Origin: Proluteimonas flavola
Lineage (GTDB): Bacteria > Pseudomonadota > Gammaproteobacteria > Xanthomonadales > Xanthomonadaceae
NCBI RefSeq assembly: GCF_021191705.1
Contig: NZ_JAIWPU010000004.1
Coordinates: 1 to 64,000 of the forward strand
Length of the DNA stretch: 64,000 nucleotides
Direction of reading: 5' to 3'
Below the pieces are notes generated by a model that saw nothing but the letters and a program-made list of their open reading frames with translations, made no database searches and had not been told where the DNA came from. The position numbers and the translations under genes were made by a program. Of the stretch, positions 37,725 through 45,621 are shown piece by piece (positions within the stretch are counted from its first letter, which is position 1; every line of letters starts with the position of its first letter).

Positions 37725-38357
37725 TCAGCTGCGTCCGGCAGGCTGCACCGTGACTTCGATCGCGCCATTGCCGCCGCGCGCCGCGCGGACCTCGAACAGC
37801 TGGCCGCCTTCGACATCGGTCATGAAGAACTCGACCGCGCCATCGGCCGCGAAGCGCGGCGGATGGAAGCTGTAGCCGCCACGCTCGATCGCGCCGCGGT
37901 GCGCATCGCTGGAGATGCTGGATTCGGTTTTCGGCACGCGTCCCGGCGGCACACCTTCGCCGAATGCCGCGACCGCCTCGGCCCACAGCGCCGCACTCGC
38001 CCCGTCACCGCAGGCCTCCAGCACGCGGGCCAGCGCGTCGGGATCGCCACGGCCGACCACCGTGTCGCCGTGCAGCACCGCATAGGTCTTCGTCGAAGCC
38101 GACAGCACGTTGTTCGAGCGCACACCGACCAGGCGGCAGTCGCCCGCGGCGCCGTCGGGCAGATCGGTCACGACGACATCCGCCACGTTCCATCCGTAGG
38201 CGTTCGCGGCCACTTCGGCCACCCGTGTGCTGGTTGCGTCCATCGTCTCCGCCGTCGATTCGCCAGGGGTCGCCGCGGGTGCGGCCGCCTGCTGCGCGCA
38301 CCCGGACGGGGCGACGATCAACAGGCAACACCCCACAGCATGGATCAGCTTAGCCAT
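37725..38357 (-). CDS. Lipoprotein, possible immunity protein to the metallopeptidase
   Basis: This encodes 210 residues with a lipoprotein signal (lipobox PSGC, Cys20). The mature part has no recognised domain but two cysteines (GDCRLVGV and LEACGD) and compact blocks such as NNVLSASTKTYAVLHGD and GGYSFHPPRF. Its start lies 8 bases inside the end of the HExxH metallopeptidase gene, so the two are made together. A lipoprotein overlapping an enzyme of toxin type is the usual layout of periplasmic effector-immunity pairs in Xanthomonadales. That role is inferred from layout only. Confidence 0.7.
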   Translation of the reverse strand: MAKLIHAVGCCLLIVAPSGCAQQAAAPAATPGESTAETMDATSTRVAEVAANAYGWNVADVVVTDLPDGAAGDCRLVGVRSNNVLSASTKTYAVLHGDTVVGRGDPDALARVLEACGDGASAALWAEAVAAFGEGVPPGRVPKTESSISSDAHRGAIERGGYSFHPPRFAADGAVEFFMTDVEGGQLFEVRAARGGNGAIEVTVQPAGRS

Positions 38358-40020
38358 TGGTCAGATTGTTCGTGCCATCGGGGCCGGTGGTGACGCCCGC
38401 CGACCGGGTCAATTCGGGCGGCAGCGGAGTGCCATGGGTCTCGGCGTCCTTCTTTGCCTGCAGCAGCGCGTTGACCTCGGCGCGTGCATTGTCGACGGTC
38501 AGATCGCTGCGGCCAAGGATCGTGTTGAGGTGGTCCACGATCTCCTGCGCATCCTGGCCCTTCGCGTCGAGCAGCGCGGCGAGATGGTCGTAGCTGCCAT
38601 CGACGTTGACGAAGCCGGCCACGCGGTCGATGACGTCGGCCACGGTCGGCGTGCGCCCGTGCTGCGCCTGCGAACCGACGTAGAACGCGCGGTATTCCTC
38701 ATGGAAGCCGTAGGACGAGTTCAACGACAGGCTCTTGTCCCAGTTGCGCATGTGGTTGACCTCATGCACGAAGGTGTGGCCGATCACCCGCAACTCGCCC
38801 GAGCGCGTCGAAGCCGCCGACATGTCGACGGGATTGTTGTCGGCGCCGATGTAGTTCGGATTCATCTGGAACAGGTCGCCGGGTTCGGGCGGCACGGAGC
38901 CGTAGGCCGAGGTCTCGCCGAAGTCGAAGCGGTAGGGCGCATCGTCGGCCAGGAACAGATCCAGCGTGTTGTCGATGATGGTCATGTCGCCGGCATCGTT
39001 CTGCGACAGATACGCCACCGCCTTCAACGCGCGCTGGCTGTCGCCCAGGTCGAAGTCGCGGAACCAGTCCTTGCCGATCAGCTGCCCGAGGTTCTCGACC
39101 GAACGCGAGTCGGGATAGTTGCGCACCTGGCTCAGCAGCGCGGTGCGTTCGTCGGCGCCGAACCTGTCGCTGGACTGGAAGTCCGCGCTCTCGATCAGGG
39201 TCTTGAGCGCGGCCGGCAGATCGGTGTCGCCCGGCTTGCGGTTGGCCAGCGCCTCCGTCACCAGCCGCTGGTCGGCCGGCGACAGCGCCTTGAACTCGGG
39301 TGTCTGCAGCAACGCCGCCTCGCTCAATGCGGCGGTGCGCTGCGCCGGCGTCATCGCCTGGAACGACGGGTCGCCGACCAGGGTCGCGAGGTCGCGCGCG
39401 ACCGAGGCCGATCCGCCCGAATCGACGAACGCCTGTGCCACCAGCGCACGGTCCGGATCCGACAGCGCCGTGTAGGCCGGCGCATTCTGCAGCGCGCTCG
39501 CGGCGGCCGCGCCTTCGGGCGTCAGGCCGCGCAGCAGTTCGCTGGCGCGGGTGGTGTCGCCGGCCTGCTGCAGCAACTGCAGCGTGTCCTTCACGTCCTG
39601 CGGCACGCCAGGGTCGGCGAGCGCCGCCGCGATGTCGCCATCGCCCACGTTGCCGTCGCGCGCCGCGGAGAACGGATTCCATGCGGACGCGCGCTGTCCG
39701 GCCGCGGTGTCGAGCAGGGCGTTGTAGGCCTCCGGTCCGGCCAGTTCCCGGACGGCGGCCTGCAGGTCGTCGCGGCTGATGCGGCCGTCGAAACCGCCCG
39801 AGCCGTTGGCGGTGTCGAGATAGCGCTGCGAGACCTCGCTGTCGAGCAGGAATTGCGCGGCGTCGCGCAGGTCCTGCGGCGTCGAGCCGTCGGCGACCAG
39901 GGCTTCGAGATCGCTGGCGGTGATCCGCGAGGCGTCGCTGAAGAAGCCGGTATCAGCGGCCGCGGCGCGGTCGTAATGGGTGAGCAGCGTGTTCGTGGCG
40001 GAAGACAATGCAGTGGTCAT
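38350..40020 (-). CDS. Putative HExxH zinc metallopeptidase with EF-hand-like motif
   Basis: This encodes 556 residues without a signal peptide. The N-terminal part (about 30-160) has helical modules with an EF-hand-like loop (NGSGGFDGRISRDDL near 72-86, and a weaker RDGNVGDGDI). The centre carries repeated helices of the type TPAQRTAALSEAALL and SPADQRLVTEAL. The C-terminal domain has the zinc motif HTFVHEVNHMRNW (HEVNH at 419-423), followed by GFHEEYRAFYVG, which may give a Glu ligand. The N-terminal signal-less layout suggests delivery by a specialised secretion system. No XVIPCD, RHS or PAAR domain is visible. It overlaps the downstream lipoprotein gene. Confidence 0.78.
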   Translation of the reverse strand: MTTALSSATNTLLTHYDRAAAADTGFFSDASRITASDLEALVADGSTPQDLRDAAQFLLDSEVSQRYLDTANGSGGFDGRISRDDLQAAVRELAGPEAYNALLDTAAGQRASAWNPFSAARDGNVGDGDIAAALADPGVPQDVKDTLQLLQQAGDTTRASELLRGLTPEGAAAASALQNAPAYTALSDPDRALVAQAFVDSGGSASVARDLATLVGDPSFQAMTPAQRTAALSEAALLQTPEFKALSPADQRLVTEALANRKPGDTDLPAALKTLIESADFQSSDRFGADERTALLSQVRNYPDSRSVENLGQLIGKDWFRDFDLGDSQRALKAVAYLSQNDAGDMTIIDNTLDLFLADDAPYRFDFGETSAYGSVPPEPGDLFQMNPNYIGADNNPVDMSAASTRSGELRVIGHTFVHEVNHMRNWDKSLSLNSSYGFHEEYRAFYVGSQAQHGRTPTVADVIDRVAGFVNVDGSYDHLAALLDAKGQDAQEIVDHLNTILGRSDLTVDNARAEVNALLQAKKDAETHGTPLPPELTRSAGVTTGPDGTNNLTNG

Positions 40021-40559
40021 GGCCGGAACCTGGCGCGCGCGGGACGTGGCGTCAGCGTGCAACCTGCCCGACGCCTCGCCCAGTGGGGCCGGCCCTAGGA
40101 GCGTGGGCGGCAGAAATCGTCCGGGCTGCAAAGCCCGCTGCACGGTCCATATTGACCAGCTTCGCTGTTGTGAAGCGCTTCCGCCGGTTTTTGGCCCGTA
40201 GCACCACTACGAGCCTGCAAACCGGCGAAATGCTCTGCAACAGCGAAGCTGGTCAAATCTTGCCTCGTGCAGCGAACTTTTCGCCTCGAACATTTCTGCC
40301 GCCCATGCTCCTAGGGCCTGTGGCTCGCACGCCCCGTTCAGGCGATCGCCACGACGCGGCCGCGACCGCCGGCAAGCACTGGCGACGCTCCGCACGTTTG
40401 CCGCATCACCCGGTGCACCTACCCCCGACCTGCATGCGACCTTGACCGGGACACGCGCGGCCCCGTGTTTGCCCGCCCGCGCGCGTTACGATGCCGGTCC
40501 CCACGCCGCACCTCCAGATTCCGCATGAAGGCCCGCACCTCCGACGCATTGCAGGCGGC
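40021..40559. other. Intergenic region dominated by a long palindrome
   Basis: No gene is supported in these 539 bp. Positions 40091-40318 form the palindrome listed separately. The right flank, before the gene at 40560, shows no clear promoter boxes. An in-frame ATG at 40491 could lengthen that gene by 23 residues. Confidence 0.6.
40091..40318. mobile_element. 228-bp near-perfect palindrome, MITE-like
   Basis: The ends are 27-bp inverted repeats with one mismatch (GGCCCTAGGAGC[G/A]TGGGCGGCAGAAAT). Inner arms pair again: GCTGCACG, TTGACCAGCTTCGCTGTTG and CCGGTTT each meet their complement in order, down to a central CGTAG-CACCA-CTACG hairpin near 40204. No protein is encoded and no clear target duplication flanks it. 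A non-autonomous element or a structured RNA are the main readings. Confidence 0.65.
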
Positions 40560-41429
40560 ATGAGCAAGGCGTTCCGCCGTGCGGAGGGCCGGGCCCCGTC
40601 CCGGACCGAACGCCTGCAGCCCTGGTTCGCCGCGCTCGTCAGCGCGGTGCTGCATGTGCTGTTCGCGTATCTGCTGCTGACCTCCCAGCCCATCGTCTTC
40701 AAGACGCCGCAGGGGTCATCGGCCGGCAGCCCCATGGCGGTCGAGTACATCGGCATCACCCCGCCGCAGCCGGTGACCGCGCCGATTGCGAGCCCGCCAC
40801 CGCAGACGCCGCCCACGCAGGCCGCGCCCGTGACCTCGCGGGTGCAGACCACGCGCGTCGAAGAACCCGCCGAACCCTTGCCGCCCGACGAGGCCGCGCC
40901 CGTCGAAGCCCTCACCGAAGTGCGTCCGCCACGCCCCGCGCCGCCGGCCGCGCCGACACCGCCGCAACCCGTGCAGTCGCAGGCCGCCGCCAGCCCGCCC
41001 GATGCCCGGCGTCGCTCGCGTGTCTGGGGCCAGCCGCCCGGCATGCTGTCCGAGGCCACCGCACCGGTGAACGCCGGCCGCGAACGCACCGCGCGCATCG
41101 GCCAGGGCCGCGGCCGCGATTCCACCTCCGACCAGCCCAGCCTCGAAGTCGGCGGCTACCAGGTGGTCTACGACACCACCAGCGAAACCCGCCTGCGGCA
41201 ATGGCGCGACGAAGGCGTCACCGAACTCTTCATCCCGCTGCCGGGCACCCGCGACTACATGGTCTGTCCGCTGGAAACCGCGCTGCGCCGCGAGTCCAGC
41301 GACTGCCGCATGCTCGCCCCGGAAGACCCGGAGATGGCCGACATCCGCGATTCGCGCGAAGTCATCGGCTTCCACCGCGTCTATCGCCGCGGCGAAGTGG
41401 TGTGGCGCGGGCCCGGGCCGTATCGCTGA
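40560..41429 (+). CDS. TonB-like single-pass membrane protein of unknown function
   Basis: This encodes 289 residues. A short basic N-terminus, one transmembrane helix (about 23-42, ALVSAVLHVLFAYLLLTS) and a long Pro/Ala/Thr-rich periplasmic linker (about 60-170) resemble TonB or TolA in layout. The C-terminal domain (about 200-289; EVGGYQVVYDTTSETRLRQW, PLPGTRDYMVCPLETALRRE with two Cys) is not a TonB domain and is unknown to me. A single-gene envelope-spanning factor is plausible. An inverted repeat begins at the stop codon. Confidence 0.75.
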   Translation: MSKAFRRAEGRAPSRTERLQPWFAALVSAVLHVLFAYLLLTSQPIVFKTPQGSSAGSPMAVEYIGITPPQPVTAPIASPPPQTPPTQAAPVTSRVQTTRVEEPAEPLPPDEAAPVEALTEVRPPRPAPPAAPTPPQPVQSQAAASPPDARRRSRVWGQPPGMLSEATAPVNAGRERTARIGQGRGRDSTSDQPSLEVGGYQVVYDTTSETRLRQWRDEGVTELFIPLPGTRDYMVCPLETALRRESSDCRMLAPEDPEMADIRDSREVIGFHRVYRRGEVVWRGPGPYR

Positions 41430-41507
41430 GAATCTGTTCACATGCCCGGCCCGCAGGGTGGCCGCAACGCGGCCACGCGACGCGCGTCGGAATCGTGAAC
41501 AGGTTCT
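41429..41507. repeat. Inverted repeat with GTGAACAGGTTCT arms
   Basis: AGAATCTGTTCAC directly after the stop codon pairs with GTGAACAGGTTCT at 41495-41507 (one mismatch). A related core, AGAACAGGTTCT, lies at 48576-48587 just after the SDR gene. Confidence 0.6.
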
Positions 41508-41661
41508 GGTGGCGCTTTTGCCGCAAGGCGCGCGCAGCACGCGCGGACGCCTGCACCGTCGCGGGAATGACGGGCTGGTCCATGCCCTGGGGGCGCCCCC
41601 AGTGTTCCACCCGCCGCGCCGCGACTACTGTCACGGCTGACTCCCTGCGGATGGACCCACC

Positions 41662-43407
41662 ATGGCAGCCGCCATTGCCCTTGCCGATACCGGCCGCGTC
41701 TACGCCCTGCCGCAGCGGGCCGCCTCGCCTACGCCGCCGGTCGCCGACGATTACCGCGCCGGCAACCACGGCCTGAGCGACAGCATCCGCGGCACCGCAC
41801 CGGATTCGCGCGACCAGGTCTTCGCGATGATGGCCAACGGCGCGTACGCGCCGGACAGCCCGGAATACCAGCAGGCGCTTGCCGATGCCGGCTGGACCGC
41901 GCTCACCCCGCACGCCGACGGCGTCAGCCTGACCGACCAGCACGGCAATCGCATTCCGCTCGACCCGGCCCTGCTCAGCGACGACCGTTCCGGCTTCAGC
42001 GCCGAGATCTACCAGCATGAGGACGGCGGCTATGTCGTCGCCTATCGCGGCTCGGAAGTCGGTGGCCAGCAGAGCGAGATCATGGACTGGGTCAACAATG
42101 GCCAGCAGGGGCTGGGCATGGACTCGTCCCAGTACAGCAGCGCGATCGAGCTGGCCAAGCGCGCCGAACGCGTCTTCGGCGACGGCAACGTCGCCCTGAC
42201 CGGGCATTCGCTCGGCGGCGGCCTGGCCTCGGCGGCCTCGCTGGCCACCGGCGCTTCCGCCGTCACCTTCAACAGTTCCGGCCTGAGCAATGCAACCCTC
42301 GAAAGCCTGGGCTTCAATCCCAACGCCATCCGCGACAGCGTCGCCGACAGCGGCCAGGTGCGCCGCTACGCCGTCAACGGCGACCAGCTCACCGCCGCGC
42401 AGGAAGACATCCCGCTGCTTCCCATCGTCGGCTCGCCGCCCGAGGCCGTCGGCCATGCCCTGCGCATCGATCCGCCGCCGGGCACGGGCTTCGGCGACCT
42501 GCATGGCGGTGGCGGCCCGGATGCGGTGTACGTCGAAGCCTTCGACCATGCCACGCCGACCGACCCCGCGCTCGCCCCCAGCGGCGGCGACGTGCTCGGC
42601 GGCCTGGCCAACACCGGCATCGATACCGCCGGCGATGCCCTCGCCACGGGCCTGGACACCGTCGGCGACGTGCTGCGCAACGGCCCCGGCGCCACGCCGC
42701 AAAGCTGGGTGGTCGGCAGCCTGCTCAACGGCGCCAGCGTGCTCGTCGACCACGGCAGCGATGCGCTGGGCAACGTGGTCGGCGCCACCACCGCCTTCGG
42801 CACCGACACCCTCGTCGCCGGCGTCGAAGCCATCGGCGATCTGCAGTTCAATACGCTCGCCTCCGGCATCCGCGAGATCACCGATCTGGGCGGCGATCTC
42901 GGCGGCACCTTCTCCGGACTGAAGACCGGCGCCGGCGATTTCATCCACGACGTCTCGCAGGGCAATGGCGTGGCCGCCACCTACGGCCTGCTGGGTGACG
43001 TGGCCGATGCCGGCATCGACACCATCGGCGATGTCGTCGACGGCGGCGTGCGCTTCGTCGGCGATACCGTGCAGAACACCACCACTGCCGCCGGCGGCTT
43101 CGTCCGCGACCTCGGCCGCATCAGCGGCCTCGAAACGCCGGCCGATGCGGTCGCCGGCTTCGTCGAAGGCACCGGCAATGTGGTCGGCAACGTGGCCGAT
43201 GGCCTCGGCAGCGTGGTCGACGTGGCCACCGACACGCTCGGCGACAGCGTGGAGGCCGTCGCCGACTTCGCCGGTGACGTGGCCCAGGGCGTGAGCGATT
43301 TCGCCGGTGGCGTCGCGCAGAATGTTGCCGAGGGCGCCCGCGACTTCGGCCGTGGCGTGGCCGAGGGCGCCGGCAAAGTCGTCGACTTCATCAACCCCTT
43401 CAAGTGA
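41662..43407 (+). CDS. Class 3 lipase-domain protein with Gly/Asp/Val-rich repeat tail
   Basis: This encodes 581 residues with no signal peptide. Residues about 95-260 are a lipase class 3 (alpha/beta hydrolase) domain with GFSAEIYQHEDGGYVVAYRG, the nucleophile elbow GHSLGGGLASAASL (Ser near 182) and VTFNSSGLSN. Residues about 300-581 are repeats of G(D/N)V-(V/A)-x-G-(V/A)-x-D-type helices (GLGSVVDVATDTLGDSVEAV), ending VVDFINPFK. Phospholipase effectors of antibacterial secretion systems often have this domain. The next gene encodes an ankyrin lipoprotein, a common immunity type. Toxin function is inferred. Confidence 0.82.
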   Translation: MAAAIALADTGRVYALPQRAASPTPPVADDYRAGNHGLSDSIRGTAPDSRDQVFAMMANGAYAPDSPEYQQALADAGWTALTPHADGVSLTDQHGNRIPLDPALLSDDRSGFSAEIYQHEDGGYVVAYRGSEVGGQQSEIMDWVNNGQQGLGMDSSQYSSAIELAKRAERVFGDGNVALTGHSLGGGLASAASLATGASAVTFNSSGLSNATLESLGFNPNAIRDSVADSGQVRRYAVNGDQLTAAQEDIPLLPIVGSPPEAVGHALRIDPPPGTGFGDLHGGGGPDAVYVEAFDHATPTDPALAPSGGDVLGGLANTGIDTAGDALATGLDTVGDVLRNGPGATPQSWVVGSLLNGASVLVDHGSDALGNVVGATTAFGTDTLVAGVEAIGDLQFNTLASGIREITDLGGDLGGTFSGLKTGAGDFIHDVSQGNGVAATYGLLGDVADAGIDTIGDVVDGGVRFVGDTVQNTTTAAGGFVRDLGRISGLETPADAVAGFVEGTGNVVGNVADGLGSVVDVATDTLGDSVEAVADFAGDVAQGVSDFAGGVAQNVAEGARDFGRGVAEGAGKVVDFINPFK

Positions 43408-43509
43408 ACCCGCGCCGGGTCATGCAGCCCGCAGCGAAGTGGGGCACCGGATGCGCCCGACTGATCTACATGCACGCGTCTTAACGCGCGCTGGGGCATG
43501 CTCCGCCCC

Positions 43510-44241
43510 ATGACCCGCCGCCCATTCCCGCTTCCGCACCTGCTGCTGGCCGCACTGCTGCTGGCGGCCACCGGTTGCACGCAAGGACACGAATCCATGA
43601 CCACGGACGCGCGCTCGTTCGACAATCCCGCACAGGCGCAGTTCGTCGCCGCCGTCCGCGACGGCAACGCCGCACTGGCCCGCGAACTGCTGGCATCCGG
43701 CGCCAATGCCAACGCCGCCACCGAAGAGGGCACGCCCGCCCTCAACTGGCTGATCCGCCAGGGCGACCGCGACGCGGTCCGCCTGCTGCTCGAACTCGGC
43801 GCCGACCCCACGCGCGGCGATGCCAAGGGCCGCACCGCCCTGCACGAGGCCGCGCTGTCGAAGGACGCGAACTGGATCGACCTGCTGCTCGAACGCGGCG
43901 TGCCGGTCGACGTGCCCAACACCCGCAACGGGCAGACCGCGCTGTTCGACGCCCTGCGCGCCCGCGAGGCCGACAACATCGACCGCCTGCTCGCCGCCGG
44001 TGCGAAGGTGGACGTGCGCGACCGCACCGGCACCACGCCGCTGCACCAGGCCGCTCTCGTCAACGACATCCCCTCGGTCAAGCGCTTCATGGAAGCCGGC
44101 GCCGACCCGCACGCCACCGACGACACCGGCGCCACCTTCGCCAGCTACCTCTACGACGGCGATCCCTCGGTGCTGGCTGCGCCGGTGCGTCGGGATTACC
44201 AGTGGATCCGCGAACGGCTGGGCGGCGCGACCACGCACTGA
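43510..44241 (+). CDS. Ankyrin-repeat lipoprotein, probable immunity protein
   Basis: This encodes 243 residues from the ATG at 43510; an ATG at 43498 is also in frame. It has a lipoprotein signal (lipobox AATGC, Cys about 23). The mature part has about five ankyrin repeats (FVAAVRDGNAALARELLASG, GRTALHEAALSKDANWIDLL, GTTPLHQAALVNDIPSVKRF). It follows the lipase gene by 102 bp on the same strand. Periplasmic ankyrin lipoproteins are known partners of type VI lipase effectors, so neutralising the lipase is the likely job. No direct binding evidence exists. Confidence 0.85.
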   Translation: MTRRPFPLPHLLLAALLLAATGCTQGHESMTTDARSFDNPAQAQFVAAVRDGNAALARELLASGANANAATEEGTPALNWLIRQGDRDAVRLLLELGADPTRGDAKGRTALHEAALSKDANWIDLLLERGVPVDVPNTRNGQTALFDALRAREADNIDRLLAAGAKVDVRDRTGTTPLHQAALVNDIPSVKRFMEAGADPHATDDTGATFASYLYDGDPSVLAAPVRRDYQWIRERLGGATTH

Positions 44242-44580
44242 GGCATGCGCTGCGTGCCCGGTCCGCACCGTCGCCCGGTGTAGTGGACCTGGAGCCTGTC
44301 GTTCGACACCAGGATCAGCGGCGCTTCTTTCACGGGTCGAGCGACTTGCGGCTTGTTGCCCCTGACACCGCTACCGCGCGCACCGGGAGCCGTCACGCGC
44401 GCCAGTGGGGCGTAGCTGTCGGGTTCGTAGACGTAGCGCCAATTGTCCCTGGCACCATTACGCCACGCTGAGTCTTGTCGTAGTCTATCCAGGATGAGAG
44501 GTATTTCAGCAGCCTGCTAAGGTGTGTAGAAAGTTTGAAAGGTAATATTACCAAGGATTTTTCACTACACGGAGAATGGT
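44242..44580. other. Intergenic junction: RHS remnant then drop in GC
   Basis: The left part (44274-44474) holds the RHS remnant. From about 44465 the base composition turns AT-rich and stays so through 45614. A ribosome site GGAGAATG precedes the GTG at 44581. Confidence 0.6.
44274..44474 (-). pseudogene. RHS-repeat protein remnant
   Basis: The minus-strand frame reads WRNGARDNWRYVYEPDSYAP then LARV, then PLILVSNDRLQVHYTG. The segment NWRYVYEPDSYAPLARV is the hallmark of RHS/YD-repeat core proteins just before their variable C-terminus. Nothing upstream or downstream continues the protein, so it is a relic. Confidence 0.55.
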
Positions 44581-45423
44581 GTGAAGTTTTTTGCAACAGC
44601 TGTTTTTTTGGTTTTGGCTATCTTTTCCAATGCTGCACAAGCGCAGTATATCAGTGGTTTCAATGACCAGTCGAACGGGACATTTAGGGTCACGACCTCT
44701 GAAGGTGTTGTGATTGTTGCGGACCCACAGACACAACGCATCTATATCGCAGATATAAATGGCGCAATGCACGAGGTGGGTTTTGAGCAGGCGATTGGCA
44801 TCGCCGAGCAAGATCCTGTGCAAAGGGATTCCATGAGGGCGTCATTCTGGGGTGCGCTCACTAACCCGACCCTGGCAGGAGCCTTCGCGATTCCTTTCGC
44901 GAGTTTTGACTATTTCCATGTACCCAACAACCCTTGTGATGCCGGCGCCAACCCTGGAGGTTGGGAGGAAGAGTGCACTATAAGTGGATTCGGTGCTATC
45001 GGAGTTGTGAGCAGCGGCGGAGATGATTCACTTGAGAAGCCTGTTGACCTCGAAAAAGTCCATGCTCTTCGCCCGCATCTGATTGAGAACACTGGGGGAG
45101 CGGCTTTCTATTCCAGCGGAAACCTTGGAAACTATAACTACACGGATGGGGGCGGGTACGTTGACTACCAGCGCTACTATGCGGATGACTTCAACTCTTG
45201 GAGCAGAAATCGTTCAAATTCGTGCATCGCGGCAGCGGCTAATGGCGTCGCCATGGTCGCAGCTGGTGTTGGAGCTGGCGTCGGCTGCTTATCTACGCCC
45301 GTTGTGGGAGTAACGGCTGCAGTATGTGCGGCTGGAATTGTTACCACGGTCGCACTTTGGGCGAATTATGCGGTTTCGGCTAACGCATGCATGAGTTCCT
45401 ATCCGGGGCCTGGTAAATGGTGA
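44581..45423 (+). CDS. Exported low-GC protein with hydrophobic Cys-rich C-terminus
   Basis: This encodes 280 residues starting at GTG with GGAGAA upstream. A signal peptide is clear (1-22, ending QAQ-Y). The middle is polar and Gly/Asn/Tyr-rich. The C-terminal 70 residues form a hydrophobic Gly/Ala/Val hairpin bracketed by cysteines (CIAAAANGVAMVAAGVGAGV, then GCLSTPVVGV). This resembles pore-forming bacteriocin or glycine-zipper segments. I recognise no family. The GC content is far below the surroundings, a sign of transfer. The next small gene overlaps its stop codon. A toxin role is a guess. Confidence 0.7.
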   Translation: MKFFATAVFLVLAIFSNAAQAQYISGFNDQSNGTFRVTTSEGVVIVADPQTQRIYIADINGAMHEVGFEQAIGIAEQDPVQRDSMRASFWGALTNPTLAGAFAIPFASFDYFHVPNNPCDAGANPGGWEEECTISGFGAIGVVSSGGDDSLEKPVDLEKVHALRPHLIENTGGAAFYSSGNLGNYNYTDGGGYVDYQRYYADDFNSWSRNRSNSCIAAAANGVAMVAAGVGAGVGCLSTPVVGVTAAVCAAGIVTTVALWANYAVSANACMSSYPGPGKW

Positions 45424-45614
45424 GCGATATGAACTTCTGGATTTGGGCGCCTTTATTATTAATCGTCCCAATTACAGCCATGGCGTTGACGTTCTTCAGA
45501 TCTAAGTCTGATGCCACGCGTCGCGATTTCATGATTTTTTTAATAGGATTCTTTACTTGCGCGATTTTGCTTAGCGTCCCGCCACTCCTGGCGAAGATTT
45601 TTCTACCTACCTAG
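45417..45614 (+). CDS. Small two-helix membrane protein
   Basis: This encodes 65 residues with two transmembrane helices (about 6-26, IWAPLLLIVPITAMALTFF, and 39-62) joined by a charged loop FRSKSDATRRD. Its ATG overlaps the end of the preceding low-GC gene (ATGGTGA), so the two are coupled; an ATG at 45429 would be an alternative start. Size and position fit an immunity protein for a membrane-active toxin, but nothing proves it. AT content matches the preceding gene. Confidence 0.6.
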   Translation: MVSDMNFWIWAPLLLIVPITAMALTFFRSKSDATRRDFMIFLIGFFTCAILLSVPPLLAKIFLPT

Positions 45615-45621
45615 TATCTCG

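Noticed and set aside
41587-41602. 16-bp palindrome CTGGGGGCGCCCCCAG as an operator
   Set aside because: It lies in a repeat-rich gap with no promoter boxes; GC palindromes of this size occur by chance at this GC content.
38350-43407. XVIPCD secretion domain on the metallopeptidase or lipase
   Set aside because: The C-termini (ending GTNNLTNG and DFINPFK) do not show XVIPCD motifs or a Gln-rich tail, so an X-T4SS route is not claimed.
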